DNA from: Rhodocollybia butyracea
Lineage: Eukaryota > Basidiomycota > Agaricomycetes > Agaricales > Omphalotaceae
Assembly: GCA_015501585.1 (NCBI GenBank)
Contig: JADNRY010000294.1
Coordinates: forward strand, 1 to 64,000
Direction of reading: 5' to 3'
Length of the DNA: 64,000 nt
Shown: in pieces, positions 33,567 to 44,770 of the stretch
Position numbering within the stretch: the stretch's first letter is position 1
How the letters are laid out: the number at the start of each line of letters is the position of its first letter
Notes under the pieces: generated by a model
Told to the model about the DNA's origin: nothing
Database searches by the model: none
What the model saw: the letters and a program-made list of their open reading frames with translations, nothing else
Program-made: the position numbers and the translations under genes

Positions 33567-34988
33567 ATGAACAGGCCTTTTCAACTGCTCCTACTTTTGA
33601 TACACTTTTGTGTCAGTATTTATGCTCGTGTATGGAACGACACTGGAACCGGGACGATAGTTCTCGAAGAAGCTTGGACAATCCCTGAATTGTCGACGTA
33701 AGTATACTTTCTATTCTGAAAACTGTTTCCCCTCCAACGCTCGTATGATTTCGAACAGGGCAACTGGGACACTCAACGCAAATCTTCTGGATATATTTGA
33801 CCAACGCCTTACGCAGATGGATGAGAATGGGATTGATTTCGTACGTTTCTTTCCCTTCCCACTCTATCGTCCCCCTCCCATCTACGCTCTCCCTTGTTAT
33901 TTTCTACTAATCTTATTCACATCCTCGCTCTTCTTGACCCTTTCAATTTCCTTCACAAAATCTTTGGATCCTTAGATGGTCCTCTCTTGTGCTTCTCCTT
34001 GCATCCAAGGCATCTCTGACCCAGCCACTGCCGGGGCTATGGCCGTGCACGTCAACAATGTACTCGCCGATCGCATATCCAACAGCACACACCGTTTCGG
34101 AGCTTTCGCTGCGCTGTCAATGCACAACGCTTCTGAAGCAGCTGCAGAACTGAAACGTGCGGTTGAAGAATTAGGTTTTTTTGGAGTGTTGGTCAATGAC
34201 TATCAGCAGAGTGGAGAAAATAATGGTGAATACTTTTCGAGATATATCTCATCAGGATTCTGGAGCCTCGCATATTGATACAATGTTACTACAGACACTC
34301 TAATATTCTATGATCAACCTGAGTTTGACGTGTTTTGGCAGATGGTCACTGACCTGGATGTGCCAGTGTACTTTCACCCCCGCATAAATGTCAATCCAAT
34401 TGAAACTCTTCTCTATGGCCATGCACCGTGGCTTATTGGTCCTGCGCAAGAATTTGCTGCAACCCTGTCGAGCCATATTATCGGACTGTGTACCAACGGG
34501 GTGTTTGAGTGAGTGACATGTACCAGTGTTACTTGTGTGGGCCCACGTTTTTACTGAAGCCCATAGTCGATTTCCCAAGCTCAAGATCATCGTAGGTCAT
34601 CTTGGAGAACGGATCCCATCGGATTTTGATCGCATTGATACCCGTGAGCAGCTTTTGTTCTTCTCTCTTCTCGAACACGAGTACTCAACCCGCCTCACCA
34701 GAATTATTGAAACAGCTCCCGCTCGGGATGCCCATGCTCCTCAACGTCACAACTTACTTTCATCGAAATCTGTACGAAACCACATCCGGGAATTTCGCCA
34801 CATCTCTGCTCCAGTTCCACAAAGAGACACTCGGACTAGACAGGATCCTTTACTCGATTGATTATCCTTTTGTTGAGATACCTTCGGGAACTGTTTGGGT
34901 GAATGGATTGGACGAGGTGCTGACACGGGAGGAGCTGTCGTTTTTGAAGAGAGGGGCAGCAATTAAACTTCTTAAACTCAATGACTGA
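33567..34988 (+). CDS. Secreted amidohydrolase-2 (2,3-dihydroxybenzoate decarboxylase-like)
   Basis: Amidohydrolase/ACMSD-type TIM barrel. ATG 33567 encodes signal peptide MNRPFQLLLLLIHFCVSIYA. The first strand reads TIVLEEAWTIPE, the 'xLEEAF' motif of 2,3-dihydroxybenzoate decarboxylases, where Glu binds the metal and Ala replaces the second His of resorcylate decarboxylases. Further motifs: MVLSCASPCIQGISD, FAALSMHNASEAAAELKRAV, VPVYFHPR (metal His), IIVGHLGERIP (His), YETTSGNF and ILYSIDYPFVEI (metal Asp). It ends AAIKLLKLND* at 34988. Six exons or so, all phases consistent. Predicted to decarboxylate or hydrolyse small aromatic acids; secretion is unusual for this group. Its last exon is partly duplicated at 37056. 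Confidence 0.83.
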
Positions 34989-35532
34989 AAATGTAACCCA
35001 CTCATTTCATGATCATTACCCTTTGTATGCCCACACGCAGGCCCTAAGATTCTGCGCGATGCCCCGGCATGTACATATGTCTACTTCCTTATAAACGACG
35101 TATCTGACGATCAATAAATCGATATAGATAGATGTCCAGACAGGACAAGTGGCGAGACTCCCATCTGCGCTCATCCACTCCAAAGTATGGATATCATTAT
35201 AGTGAGAGTTTTGGGGAAGCTTCGCTCCGCACAAGTGTCCAAATCTAAGCACTCGCCGCCTGCGCAAAGACAATGTCTGAACTCAGCTTCGGCGACCCTG
35301 TGGGTGGAGAAAAGAATACTACCGAATGAAAGATCTTTCCGAAAGATACTGCCACACGGCGTCCGATATGCACATCCAGCCAGCAGTATGTAAGTACAAA
35401 TGAAGGAAATGGGCTATACAGATGACCGACTTGGTTCAAGCCACCATCTAAGACCATTGGAGAATGGCCTCTTAAGGTAAGTAGTAAACAGCGCTCTACG
35501 TGTATCACTTATACTTGAAGTACGTAAATATG

Positions 35533-36620
35533 TTAATTTTTCTTTTCCCCATGCCACCACGTTGTCGTGATTCCCCTCACAGCGTGGGTTGACCATACTG
35601 TCCCACGATTTGATGTCTCAACATTAATCACCCGCTCAAGTTCCTCGGCCACTTGTTTTTGATGTGCAGCCAATTCTTCATGACTAATATCTTCACTCAC
35701 TTATGCAGAAGAAATTAATTATCAGAATTAGAAAGGCATGAGATTGAGAACCATTTCGGTAAGCTCACCTTGTTGAGGAATAGCCAACGCTGCATTGGGG
35801 CTTGAGCTATCATTATATTGGGAAGCACCACTAAAATCACACATTAGCCAAGCCAAAGATCTAGATGGTCGAAACTCGCGGTGGATGGATAGTTGCCCGT
35901 GTAGTTTTCAAATAGGCTTGGTTTTCCCGCTTTCGATGGACGAACCAGCACGTGACGGAAATCAATGATAGTAAGATGATGCCGCCTACTAGTACGCCTC
36001 CAATTACTGCAGATGGTGTGGGGACGGATATGCCTGTGGCAGAAGATGGAACGCTAGTGTATAAAGATGGCATGGGTTTGCCCGTGATTGAGCTCGTGGA
36101 TACAGTTGGGGAAGGGAATGTGCCTATAGCTTGAGGGGTTATGCCGGAGGATGTACTCGTACTTGGACCCTGAGATGTCACGAGCATCGTCTCAACCGCA
36201 ACCTCGAACGGAAGAGGGGTGCCCACATTAACGGCGGTGCTAAATGGGTTGCCAATCTCACAAGATACCGACGTTGCAGCAACAAATTGGCAGCCTCCTG
36301 TAATAATTAAGTGGTACAGTGTATTGTCTGTGTCTTCCGTGAACCCGGATGCGGAGACTACCACAGTTTCCAGAACAATGCTATCAGGAGCAAGACTAAC
36401 CACATGTACGTAGGTAGTGGCGCCGTCTGCTATCCCGACTTCTTGCAATGTAGCTGATGCGAGGCCGAAAACATCATTGCTCGCTTGGTAGAGCGTTAGT
36501 TGGCAGTGAATATAGCCTGAGAACAAGTTCAAGTTAAAACAGTATTTGAAGTTATAGGATATCAAGCTTACTCGCCCATAGTGCTACCACTCCCAGCAGT
36601 CTATAAATTAAATGCACCAT
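35533..36620 (-). CDS. Ser/Thr-rich single-pass surface protein, paralogue 2
   Basis: Start ATG at 36620. The first exon (signal peptide, LIYRLLGVVALW) joins over GTAAGC...CTCAG to the ectodomain YIHCQLTLYQASNDVFGLASATL, including GGCQFVAATSVSCEIG and VAVETMLVT. The stalk is shorter than in the other paralogues because the SNGAPKKPKS-like segment before the TM is missing in frame. The TM is AVIGGVLVGGIILLSLISVTCW, followed by VHRKRENQAYLKTTRA. A GC-AG intron (35831-35879) then joins to PGASQYNDSSSPN. Another intron precedes the coiled-coil tail EELAAHQKQVAEELERVINVE, ending WHGEKKN* at 35533. Apparently intact. Role unknown; the architecture suits a wall-stress or adhesion sensor. Confidence 0.78.
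35831..35879 (-). other. GC-AG intron in surface-protein paralogue 2
   Basis: On the coding strand the intron begins GCGAGTTTCGACC and ends TTTTAG (49 nt). Using the nearest GT (AGTTTC) instead gives an immediate stop in the next exon, whereas the GC donor yields the tail conserved in all three paralogues. Confidence 0.75.
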
Positions 36621-37055
36621 GGATCCCTCAGACCAAGAGAAGGGGGGGGTAAGGAACTTGTTGTTTAGGTTTTCTGCTTTGAACCGTGATTATTAGGGCT
36701 GCTCAAGCGATCTCACCTCACCTCACTAGTACCTACCTCATTACCTCCATCTCACCTCACAGCTACTGGTCCCTGAGTGTTGGTTGGTACATTGATACCG
36801 CTGGCGAAAAAAGGAATGCATTGCCACGAATTTCGACTCTGGTTTCATGCTATAAGTTTCAATTCTACTTCGAAATTATGCCCTTTCGCAAGTCACACGG
36901 CCGACTCAGAGCGCGATATAATGTCTGCCTTGGATTTTCTCCTGCAGCCTAGTCGTTAGTTTTTACCAGTTTTGTTCAGGCGCTGAGCTTGTTGGAGATG
37001 ACGTTAGCCTTAATACTGACGAAGTGCCAGGTAAGGTGAACGTGATGTTGCACTA

Positions 37056-37213
37056 TTATCGGACTAGACAGGATCCTTTACTCGATTGCTTATCCGTTTG
37101 TTGAGATATCTGGAACTGTTTTGATGAGTGGACTGGATGAGGTGTTGACACCGGAGGAGTTGCTGTTTTTGAAGAGAGGGGCAGCAATTAAACTTTTTAA
37201 ACTCAATGACTGA
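37056..37213 (+). pseudogene. Duplicated 3' fragment of the amidohydrolase
   Basis: Matches amidohydrolase positions 34834-34990 (GGACTAGACAGGATCCTTTA through AAACTCAATGACTGA), with a small deletion (GAGATACCTTCGGGAACTG becomes GAGATATCTGGAACTG). There is no upstream exon, so it is a passive by-product of the tandem duplication and marks its breakpoint. Confidence 0.88.
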
Positions 37214-37663
37214 AAATGTAACCCGCTGTACTCTTTGTACGTTCTGTATCCCACACTCGAGATTGTGCGAGATGTCCTCGTGTGTCTAGTTTCTTATAAA
37301 CGACGTATCTGGCGATCAATAAATCGATGTAGATAGACGTCCAGATAGGAAAAGTGGCAAGACTCCGTCCAAGTGTGGATATGAAGCTTTGCTCCGCGCA
37401 AGTGCGCAAATCTAAGAGCTCACCGCTTACGCAAATACAATGTCTGAACCAAGCTTGACTCTGCGGCCAAAGGATAAACAACGTCACGACTGATCCACTG
37501 AATGACATTACGAAAACGGGGGAAATGGACTATCCAGATGACGGACTTGATATAAGCCGCCAAAAACGGCTGCGATTGTTGGATAATAATGTGGGTACGA
37601 AGTAAACAGCGCCCCACGGGTAACTTAAGGGTATTACTTAGAGTGCGTAGACTCGTAAATATC

Positions 37664-38811
37664 TTAATTTTTCTTTTCCCCATACCACGATGTCGGCCTT
37701 CCCCTCACACTGAGGGTCGACCACTGGAATAGTGTCCCACTGTTTGATGTCTCAACACTTATTACCCGCCCACTGAGTTCCTCCGCCACTTTTTGTTGAA
37801 ATGCAGCACGATTCTGGTCCCCTTCACTAATTACTACGTATATGAATAATTATCAGAATGAGGAAAGTATAAGCCTGAGAGGCATTTTGGTAAGCTCACC
37901 TTGGTTTTGTTTTGAATGTGGAGGATTGGCCGACGCACTAGGGATTGAGTTGCCATTGTATTTGGAAGTACCACTAAAATCACTTATTAGCCAAGCCAAA
38001 GGCATAGATGGTCGAAACTCGCAATTTAGTTGGCCGCGTAGCTTTCAAATAGGCCTGCTTTGCCCGCTTTCGATGGACGAACCAGCATATGAGGGTCGAT
38101 AATAGTAAGATGATGCCACCCACTACGCCTCCAATAACTGCGGCCAATGATTTGGGCTTTTTAGGAGCACCATTGCTACCAGTGCTGACGACAGGTGAAG
38201 GGGTGAGTGTGCCCATGGCAGAAGATGGAATGCTAGTAGACAAAGATGGCATGGGTTCTCCTATGGTTGAGCTCGCGGTTACAGATGATGCCGGAGTCGG
38301 GGAAGGAAATGTGCTTGCAGATTGAGGGGTTAGTATGCTGGAAGATGCACTCGCGCCTGGACTCTGAGATGTCACAAGCATCGTCTCAACCGCAACCTCA
38401 AACGCAAGGGGGGTGCCTACAATAGCGACGTTGCCAAATCCGTCATCAATATCACAAGATACCGACGTTGCAGCAACAAATTGGCAGCCACCTAGAGCGA
38501 TTGAGCCAAGCAGTGCGTCGCCTGTGTCTTCCGAGAATCCGGATGCGGAGACTACCATAATTTGTGTAAAAGTATCGGTAGCGTCACCAGCCACATGTAT
38601 GTAGGTTGTGGCGCCGTCTGCTACCCCTACTTCTTGAAATGTAGCTGATGCGAGGCCAAATACATCAGTATTCGCTTGGTAGAGCGTTAATTGGCAGTGG
38701 GTATAGCCTGAGAACAAGTTCAAGTTAAAACAACAGCTACAGTTGTAAAATATTAAGCTTACTCGTCCATAGTGCTACCGCTACCAGCAGTCTATAAATT
38801 AAGTGTATCAT
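37664..38811 (-). CDS. Ser/Thr-rich single-pass surface protein, paralogue 3
   Basis: ATG 38811 (MIHLIYRLLVAVALW). The ectodomain is CQLTLYQANTDVFGLASATF with GGCQFVAATSVSCDID and VAVETMLVT. A Ser/Thr/Pro stalk leads to GSNGAPKKPKSLAAVIGG and TM GVVGGIILLLSTLICWFVH, then RKRAKQAYLKAT. A GC-AG intron (37974-38022) joins to FGTSKYNGNSIPSASANPP. A further intron leads to the coiled-coil tail AFQQKVAEEL..RVISVETSN and WYGEKKN* at 37664. The frame is intact throughout, so this copy serves as the reference for the frame break in paralogue 1. Confidence 0.8.
37974..38022 (-). other. GC-AG intron in surface-protein paralogue 3
   Basis: Coding strand GCGAGTTTCGACC...TTTTAG, 49 nt, the same position and phase as in paralogues 1 (GT) and 2 (GC). 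Confidence 0.75.
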
Positions 38812-39270
38812 GGATCTCTTAGGCCAAGAGAAGGGGGCGGTAAGGTGGTAAGGAAGAGAAGTTGTTTAGGCTTTCCGCATTGAACCGTGATTATTAGGAC
38901 TGCTCAAGCGTTCTTACCTCATCTCACCTCACAGCTGCTGTTCTCTGAATGAAGACAACTTGGCGCATGATAGTTACAGCTGGCAAAAAAAGGAACACGC
39001 ATCTATAGCCACAAATTCCGACTCCGGTTTGAAGCTACGTCGAAATTATGCCCATTCGCAAGTCACACGGCCGACTCGGAGAGCGATAGAATGTCTGCCT
39101 TGAAGGTTGAAACTCACCATTATGTTCGTTCACCTGTACTCTATTCGCTCTCGCTATTGCTCTTTCCCCTGCAGCCTAATTAGTTTCTACCAGTTTCGTT
39201 CAAGCGCTGAGCTTGTTGGAGATGGCGTCAATACTGAGTGAATGTGATATTGCACTATTACCACCAGCAG

Positions 39271-39960
39271 CGAAGCACTGGTACTTGCTTTCGCCCCATT
39301 GATTTACGCAGCCCTGCTGACGTTCTCTCACTCATAGCCCAGTGCCAGCCAACTAGAGAGTTTTACCGGCGATGCTGTTAACCAACATAAACAGAACTAT
39401 TAGTCTTTTCGGCATGAAGACTGAAGCTGTTTGGATTTGGCGGTCGGTTTCCATATGTATGTGATTTCGACTTTGGACAGAACGAAGTTCGAAAACTAGC
39501 AAACGTTTTGAGTTCCGTTTCGGAACGCCTCCGAGAGGATAGGTTTGAATGAGGTGTGTGAGATTTGTTTGTGGTACAACATGGAGTGAATGAGTGACAC
39601 TGAGCTAGAGAGAGAGAAGGCGAGAAAAATAAACAAAGAGCGGATAAATAAAATAACACTGAGCGTCCTTCACCGCACCCCGCTGAGTCCTGTTCCAACA
39701 TTCGAGGATTGTATCAAGAGGTTAACGCTTTAACGTCAACGGCCAGAACGTCTTATTGAACGCCCAATCTGCTGCTAGCCTTTCCACAATCTCCTTCGCG
39801 CAGTTCAAGCTGCCATCTATTCCTTCTACTTCTTATTCGTGAAATAACTGCTATTAACCGCTGATGCTTGTATCATGCCAAATATTGATTCTCCGAAGCC
39901 GAGATAGGTTTCCGCAGCAGATTTTGCGGTGGAATTGGATATTTGAGTGAGGTCAGGCCT

Positions 39961-39999
<39 letters not shown>

Positions 40000-40882
40000 G
40001 CAAGTTGCAAGACGGCAGGAGAAAGGGGAAAGGAAGAAACAAAACATGAAAGCAAAGTGTATTAGACAACGCCAGAAAATGAATCGAGAAAGAACACATA
40101 CGTATACCCACTCGACCTCTTTACTCCTGCCAGAACAGTAGATAGCAGCACCGCATCAAATGTGTAGTGGAATAATCGTCCAAGAGACATTGTAAAGGGT
40201 TAAAATTGGCTGTGTTTGACTGTCAACGATCCAAGTCGCTGTGCAAGAAGTAAGTTGAAAGAACGATAGATGAGTTCGTGGTGTTAAATAGCGTTTATCG
40301 GCTGTTTACGGCCGATTCAGACGCGTCAAGGCGGCACTGATAAGCGCCCAGTTAGCCGCCCAAACTTGACGCACGATCCCGGCTTCCCGGCTTCTTACCT
40401 TCACCCTTGAGTGCATCCCCCAAACCGGTAAGTTAAACCTATTGGTAACAAGGCGACATGTGTACTTGTTAATGCCAGCTAAATACCAAGTGGGTGGGGT
40501 CTACATACTTATCAGTACAACATTGATACAACAAGCCGCCCCTAGGAACGAAATTAAAGAAGCTAGCGAGCTCACCTCACCTCAGTTGATAGCAAGATGC
40601 CTGCGGCGGGCCTTGAAGCGCAATATAACTGTGCAGTATATAGTAACCGGACAGTGTATATTAAAAAGGAACTGGAAAGATGGCGCGTATCAACCTGGAT
40701 GCGCATTGCGTACGGAGTATACCACCCTCAACCCTAACGATATCCTCAACTGATGATCATCCGAATGGTCATTATCGCCTTGCCTCAGAGCCTTTCGCGT
40801 TTGACAAGGGGTATCGTATCAGTAAATACATCGATAGAATTAGCACTAGCAAGCCTGTAATCATAAAAGTGAAAACCAAATA
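39271..40882. other. Intergenic stretch with GA microsatellite
   Basis: Only low-complexity ORFs (Ser/Leu-rich shadows of CT/GA runs) are present. No domain-bearing exon was found on either strand. Confidence 0.45.
39963..39993. repeat. (GA)n microsatellite, about 15 units
   Basis: Uninterrupted GA dinucleotides; a likely polymorphic marker and a cause of the spurious Ser/Leu ORFs on the minus strand. Confidence 0.95.
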
Positions 40883-42101
40883 CTACAACACCGACACCAA
40901 GTCCTTCGGAACCTCATCCGTCCGCTCCAACGCCCACTCTGAATTCTTCTTCAGCGCCTCCAGCCGAACAATCTTCGCCTTGATATCTTGTATCTCTTGT
41001 TCCCGATTCGGATCTACAGATGTATGTTCCTTCGATTCTAAATTATCGCTCAACGAGATCATCCGCATCTTTAACCCGAATATCTTCTCCTCGAGCATCA
41101 TTTGTCTGTCTGTTCGCACGATTGAACGGCTGTAGTCCAATCCCGGTCGGCTAGGGGAGTATCGGACCCCTTCTCGTTCGGGTATTTGGATGGTGTTCCG
41201 GGGATAGGGGTTGGAGTCCCTATCCTAGACAGGGGTGCGTTACTAGCGTTCTCTTCCCAATGGTCTTCCTGGACAGACCTGGGGGTACTTCCCACGAGTG
41301 GTAGATGTCCTCCGACAGAGCTGTTGGCCCGGAAAAGTGGGGTCGGCTGTGGTGATCTGAACATCATATCTCCCTGGAAAGTGCTCGACGGTGCGCGAGT
41401 CCGTCGGTTGCGATAGTAGCGCCTCAAGAAGAAGAGCCCAGTAAAGATCAGTAGCACGCCGCATACTGTTACTGCGGCGATGACTCCTGGGTTGATGCTT
41501 TTCTTCGGTTGCACTGACGAGGCGTTACTTGACGAGGTGTTACTCGGCAAGGTGGTACTAGACGAGGTATTACTAGACGACAAGGTTGATGAGACGGGCG
41601 AAGTTGCGCCTTGGGATGAACTCGGAGAGGAAACTATTTTTGTGGAGGGAAAGGGGCCTGTGCTTACGCTGTGTACGGTTTAAGCCTCGATGCAGAATCA
41701 GGTTCATTGAACACCTACCCAGCCACTGCAGCAGTGACACTTCTGCTTCATTTGTCAGCGCTCTGGTTTTTTCTTAGAGCAACTGAACTCACGCTGTGCT
41801 CAGTATCATACTGGGGGCCATTGAGATGGTTGTAAAGTTGATCCTACTACTAGTAGGAATGCTATTACTGGTGATACTAGTAGTAGTAGTTGGATGAGAC
41901 TCGGAAGTTTCGGTGGACCGCGACATGGAGCTTGTGCTTGTTACTGCTGTTGTGTGGCTCTCTGAGGTCGTGCTAAGAGAGGGAAGGCTGGAAAGCAGAG
42001 AGCTGCCGGCGCGGAGGTCACATTTTTATTATAATTTCGAACGAAGAGTATGCGTACGGAGCCGACGCAGGGCCTGGGGAGAGAGGCATATGGCGGCCCA
42101 T
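40883..42101 (-). CDS. Ser/Thr-rich single-pass membrane protein with coiled-coil tail, one frame break
   Basis: Minus-strand gene. A Thr/Ser-rich ectodomain (STTSESHTTAVTSTSS, HPTTTTSITSN, TLSSSNTSSSTTLPSNTSSS) precedes a TM helix PGVIAAVTVCGVLLIFTGLFFL and basic RRYYRNRRTR. The cytosolic part has GTPTPIPGTPSKYPNEKG and a final coiled coil RTDRQMMLEEKIFGLKMRMI ... NREQEIQDIKAKIVRLEALK, stop at 40883. Near 41143 the frame slips by one (a missing T in GATTGG is simplest) between LADRD and YSRSIVRTD. The start at 42101 (MGRHMPLSPGP) is tentative; no convincing signal peptide was found, so a 5' exon may be missing. The family is common in mushrooms (Ser-rich/TM/coiled coil), function unknown; the overall plan resembles the surface proteins above but the sequence is not similar. 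Confidence 0.65.
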
Positions 42102-42873
42102 AACCAACACACTGTCAGATTCCAAACATCAACAACAAGAACGGGAACCGAGTTATGTAACTCACGGCATCACAAAGTCTAGTCAAGATCGTTGTACCAC
42201 GGAGGACCGTAGCAAGAAGAGAAGCACGAACGACAAAGAGACAAAAAGGCAGCGACTCGGACGACTATATAAGTGGTTCTTCAGTGTAGACCAGTATCCT
42301 GAACAGATCATATTATACACAACAGATGCTTTGATTATCATGTTTGGAGTCAAGAAGGCGAGGCAACAGATGCTTTGGGTCGAGTCAATACGGTCCAAGA
42401 AAGATGATCAAAGAAGCAATGAGGGAGATGGCTTGGCCAATAGCGATGGCTGGCTATTCTAGCTGCTTGATCAAAAGTAGATTTGCGCGATTTTGAAGAC
42501 GCCTCCGAGGTTGTACATATATCAAGCTGGTGGCATGGTATGTGTTGTATTGAAGACAGGAACATACAGCTTGAATGCAATACACAGATCTGCGGACATG
42601 ATCGATATGATCTCTCATGCGTTGCGGTCGACGATGATCAAAGGCAGATCCAACGCGTAGCCGAAGTTCTCCAGCATCATTCACTTGAGCAAAACAAGTA
42701 AGTTGGGTCAACCGAGGTCATCTCGGGCGATGTCGATGACCTTGAGCGTATGCTGTGACGGTAAATGACCGACGAATGTCAAGTTCGGGTAGGCGGCCGA
42801 AGCGGCGTCTGATATAGACGCCTGTAACCCGTCTCTCCTGTAAAGCTCATATCTATACTCATAATTGCTTATA
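42102..42873. other. Divergent promoter region
   Basis: The two flanking genes point away from each other. CTATATAAGTGG on the plus strand at about 42265 reads as TATA-like on the minus strand (CACTTATATAG). No conserved exon seen. Confidence 0.4.
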
Positions 42874-44108
42874 ATGGCCCTCGATAATCCTCTCACAAAT
42901 GGCTCAGCTACATTGGCCGCCAAAGATAACTCACGGCAAACACTCGACCATCTTCCTCTAGACCCAGGAACCCGTGAATTACTTGAAAGACTGCAGGCGC
43001 AAGGAATAGACCAAACCGATCTGTGAGTTTTACAATCCTGTACTCTAAAACCTGATGCTCAAGCTTAATTGCAATCTCTAGCTCATCTCACCTACCGAAA
43101 CGTCTTGCAGCTGTCCTCGTTCTGCTGTACTCGCACGCTGGCGTTCTCCGTGTGTTACTGAGTACAAGGTCCAAACTCCTGCGCTCACACCCTGGACAGA
43201 CCGCGCTGCCTGGCGGAAGAGTAGATGAAGGTGATAAAGACGCGATTGAAACTGCTGTGAGTATCCCTTTGGTGACTTTTTCGTCGATGAAAACTCACAA
43301 AAGAAAATTAACTAGTTCCGTGAAGCGAACGAAGAAGTCGGCCTGCCTTTCCCATCGTCTCTCTCAACATCCGATTCAGCTTCATTAGATGCGTCTAAGA
43401 CTACAGCGCCAGATATACATACACTTTGTACGCTTTCGCCACACTTGTCGCAATGGGGAATCGTCGTCACTCCTGTAAGCCGCGTTATATATATCCGATT
43501 TTCCATTCGCTCGTATTCACCTCAGAAAACAGGTAATCGCATACCTATCCTCTCCTTCCGCCCACGAATTCCTTCAATCCTCGCTTACAGCCAATCCTGA
43601 CGAGGTCGATCGGATATTTACACATCCACTAGAAGCTGTGTTGGATCCGCAGATAGTAGCGAAGGAAGCCGAAGATGGGTTAGTGGTATTGGCCGAGAGA
43701 GGAACCGAAGATTGGCCTTATGAGGAGGAATTCTATGTTCGTTTGGTTATCTACTCATCCCCTGATTGCAATACTCACCAAGTGTCGCATAGAGCACCGC
43801 AGATCGTCTATACCCCGATCTTGGCAATACCGTTTACAGGATGCATCGGTTTCGCTCAACAGCTTCGCCAATCAAGGGACTAACGGCAGAGATCCTGGTG
43901 AGTATCCAGTACCAGTTCCGATCATGAGTAACCTTTTGTATTTTTGTTTGCTGTGCCCTAACTACTTTTGTCCGACTCATAGATACGCGTAGCCTCCATC
44001 GCTTTCGATAGACCTCCGACACCGCCGATCGAGCAGTATGCCCCAGACCAAATAAGGGGATTCGCGGAGATGAGGGATTTGATGGACAAGTTTGGTAGGA
44101 TTAGGTAG
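42874..44108 (+). CDS. CoA-type Nudix hydrolase (PCD1/NUDT7-like)
   Basis: Nudix diphosphatase of the CoA pyrophosphatase group, which hydrolyses CoA and acyl-CoA to 3',5'-ADP and phosphopantetheine, typically in peroxisomes or mitochondria. ATG 42874 gives MALDNPLTNGSATLAAK. The CoA-specific upstream motif is LLRSHPGQTALPGGRVDEGD. The Nudix box GGRVDEGDKDAIETA / FREANEEVGL is split by an intron at about 43258-43315 and keeps G-x5-E-x7-REAxEEVGL with all metal-binding Glu. Later exons: QWGIVVTPVIAYLS, IFTHPLEAVLDP, RMHRFRS, IKGLTAEILIRVASIAF; stop TAG 44106-44108. At least five introns, intact. No clear C-terminal SKL. Isolated gene. Confidence 0.88.
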
Positions 44109-44770
44109 TGGGTAATGTTTTCTTAGATTTTTGAGTGGTTCGTATAGATAGATTTCGATGTTTTCCCGTAGCAACGCAAGCTTTTGAAACACACAACACC
44201 TTTCTCGTGAGGTCAATCCTGGGCTATACCACGGAACCATCTCTCGCTTGCTTTGCTACCGCCTGCGGGGTAACATAGCTTACATAGCTTGGAGGGGATT
44301 GTGTGAGCATCCGATCGACCTCAAATTAGCTGTGAGCGATGACTGAAGAATGGAACGAAAGAGTACAGAGCGTATGGATGTCTGGTGCTGAATACGCGTA
44401 CGCGGAAGTCAGATGTAGCTAAATTCGACGTCGAGATGGATGATGGGAAGGAAAAGCCGGTCGCTTCACGAAAGTCGGAGGATCTGGACCTGAGGTCGAG
44501 TCCAAGAGTATCTTGAAAGGGTTGAAAGAAGTCTCGATTTTAGGGGATGGGCTCTCCCTCTTCGAGCTGGAAGATCGTATACCAGTGCTAGGCTTTGGCG
44601 ACAGTTCTTAAGCGTCCGTTGTCCGATACCCTCTCACTACTGTTGATTCAAATCTTGTAATAGATTCCAGCACGAAACAGTGGTAATTCACTTCAGGTAT
44701 CGGATAGCTAACTACAGATATGACAATTCAACGGAATACATCAACACGCGCAGCTTTAAGTTTCAAAGAA
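44109..44770. other. Duplicated non-coding 3' flank of hydrophobin 1
   Basis: Text such as GGATCTGGACCTGAGGTCGA, GGATGGGCTCTCCCTCTTCG and GTTGATTCAAATCTTG recurs at 46580-46745 with indels, marking the left part of the hydrophobin tandem duplication. No gene found in either copy. Confidence 0.6.

Larger units (their letters stand above)
34834..37055. repeat. Tandem duplication, unit 1 (about 2.2 kb)
   Basis: The unit starts inside the last amidohydrolase exon (GGACTAGACAGGATCCTTTA), continues through the intergenic region and the whole surface-protein paralogue 2 with its promoter, and ends at 37055, where the same sequence starts again. Shared blocks include TAAACGACGTATCTG, AAGTGGCAAGACTCC-like text and CAGCCTAGTCGTTAGTTT. 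Confidence 0.82.
37056..39270. repeat. Tandem duplication, unit 2
   Basis: Second copy of 34834-37055: amidohydrolase 3' tail, intergenic text, surface-protein paralogue 3 and its promoter, ending near TGATATTGCACTATTACC, the counterpart of 37040-37055. Divergence is appreciable with small indels, so the event is not recent. Confidence 0.8.

Noticed and set aside
39826..40055. Ser/Leu-repeat ORFs
   Set aside because: They are translations of the (GA)n microsatellite on the opposite strand.
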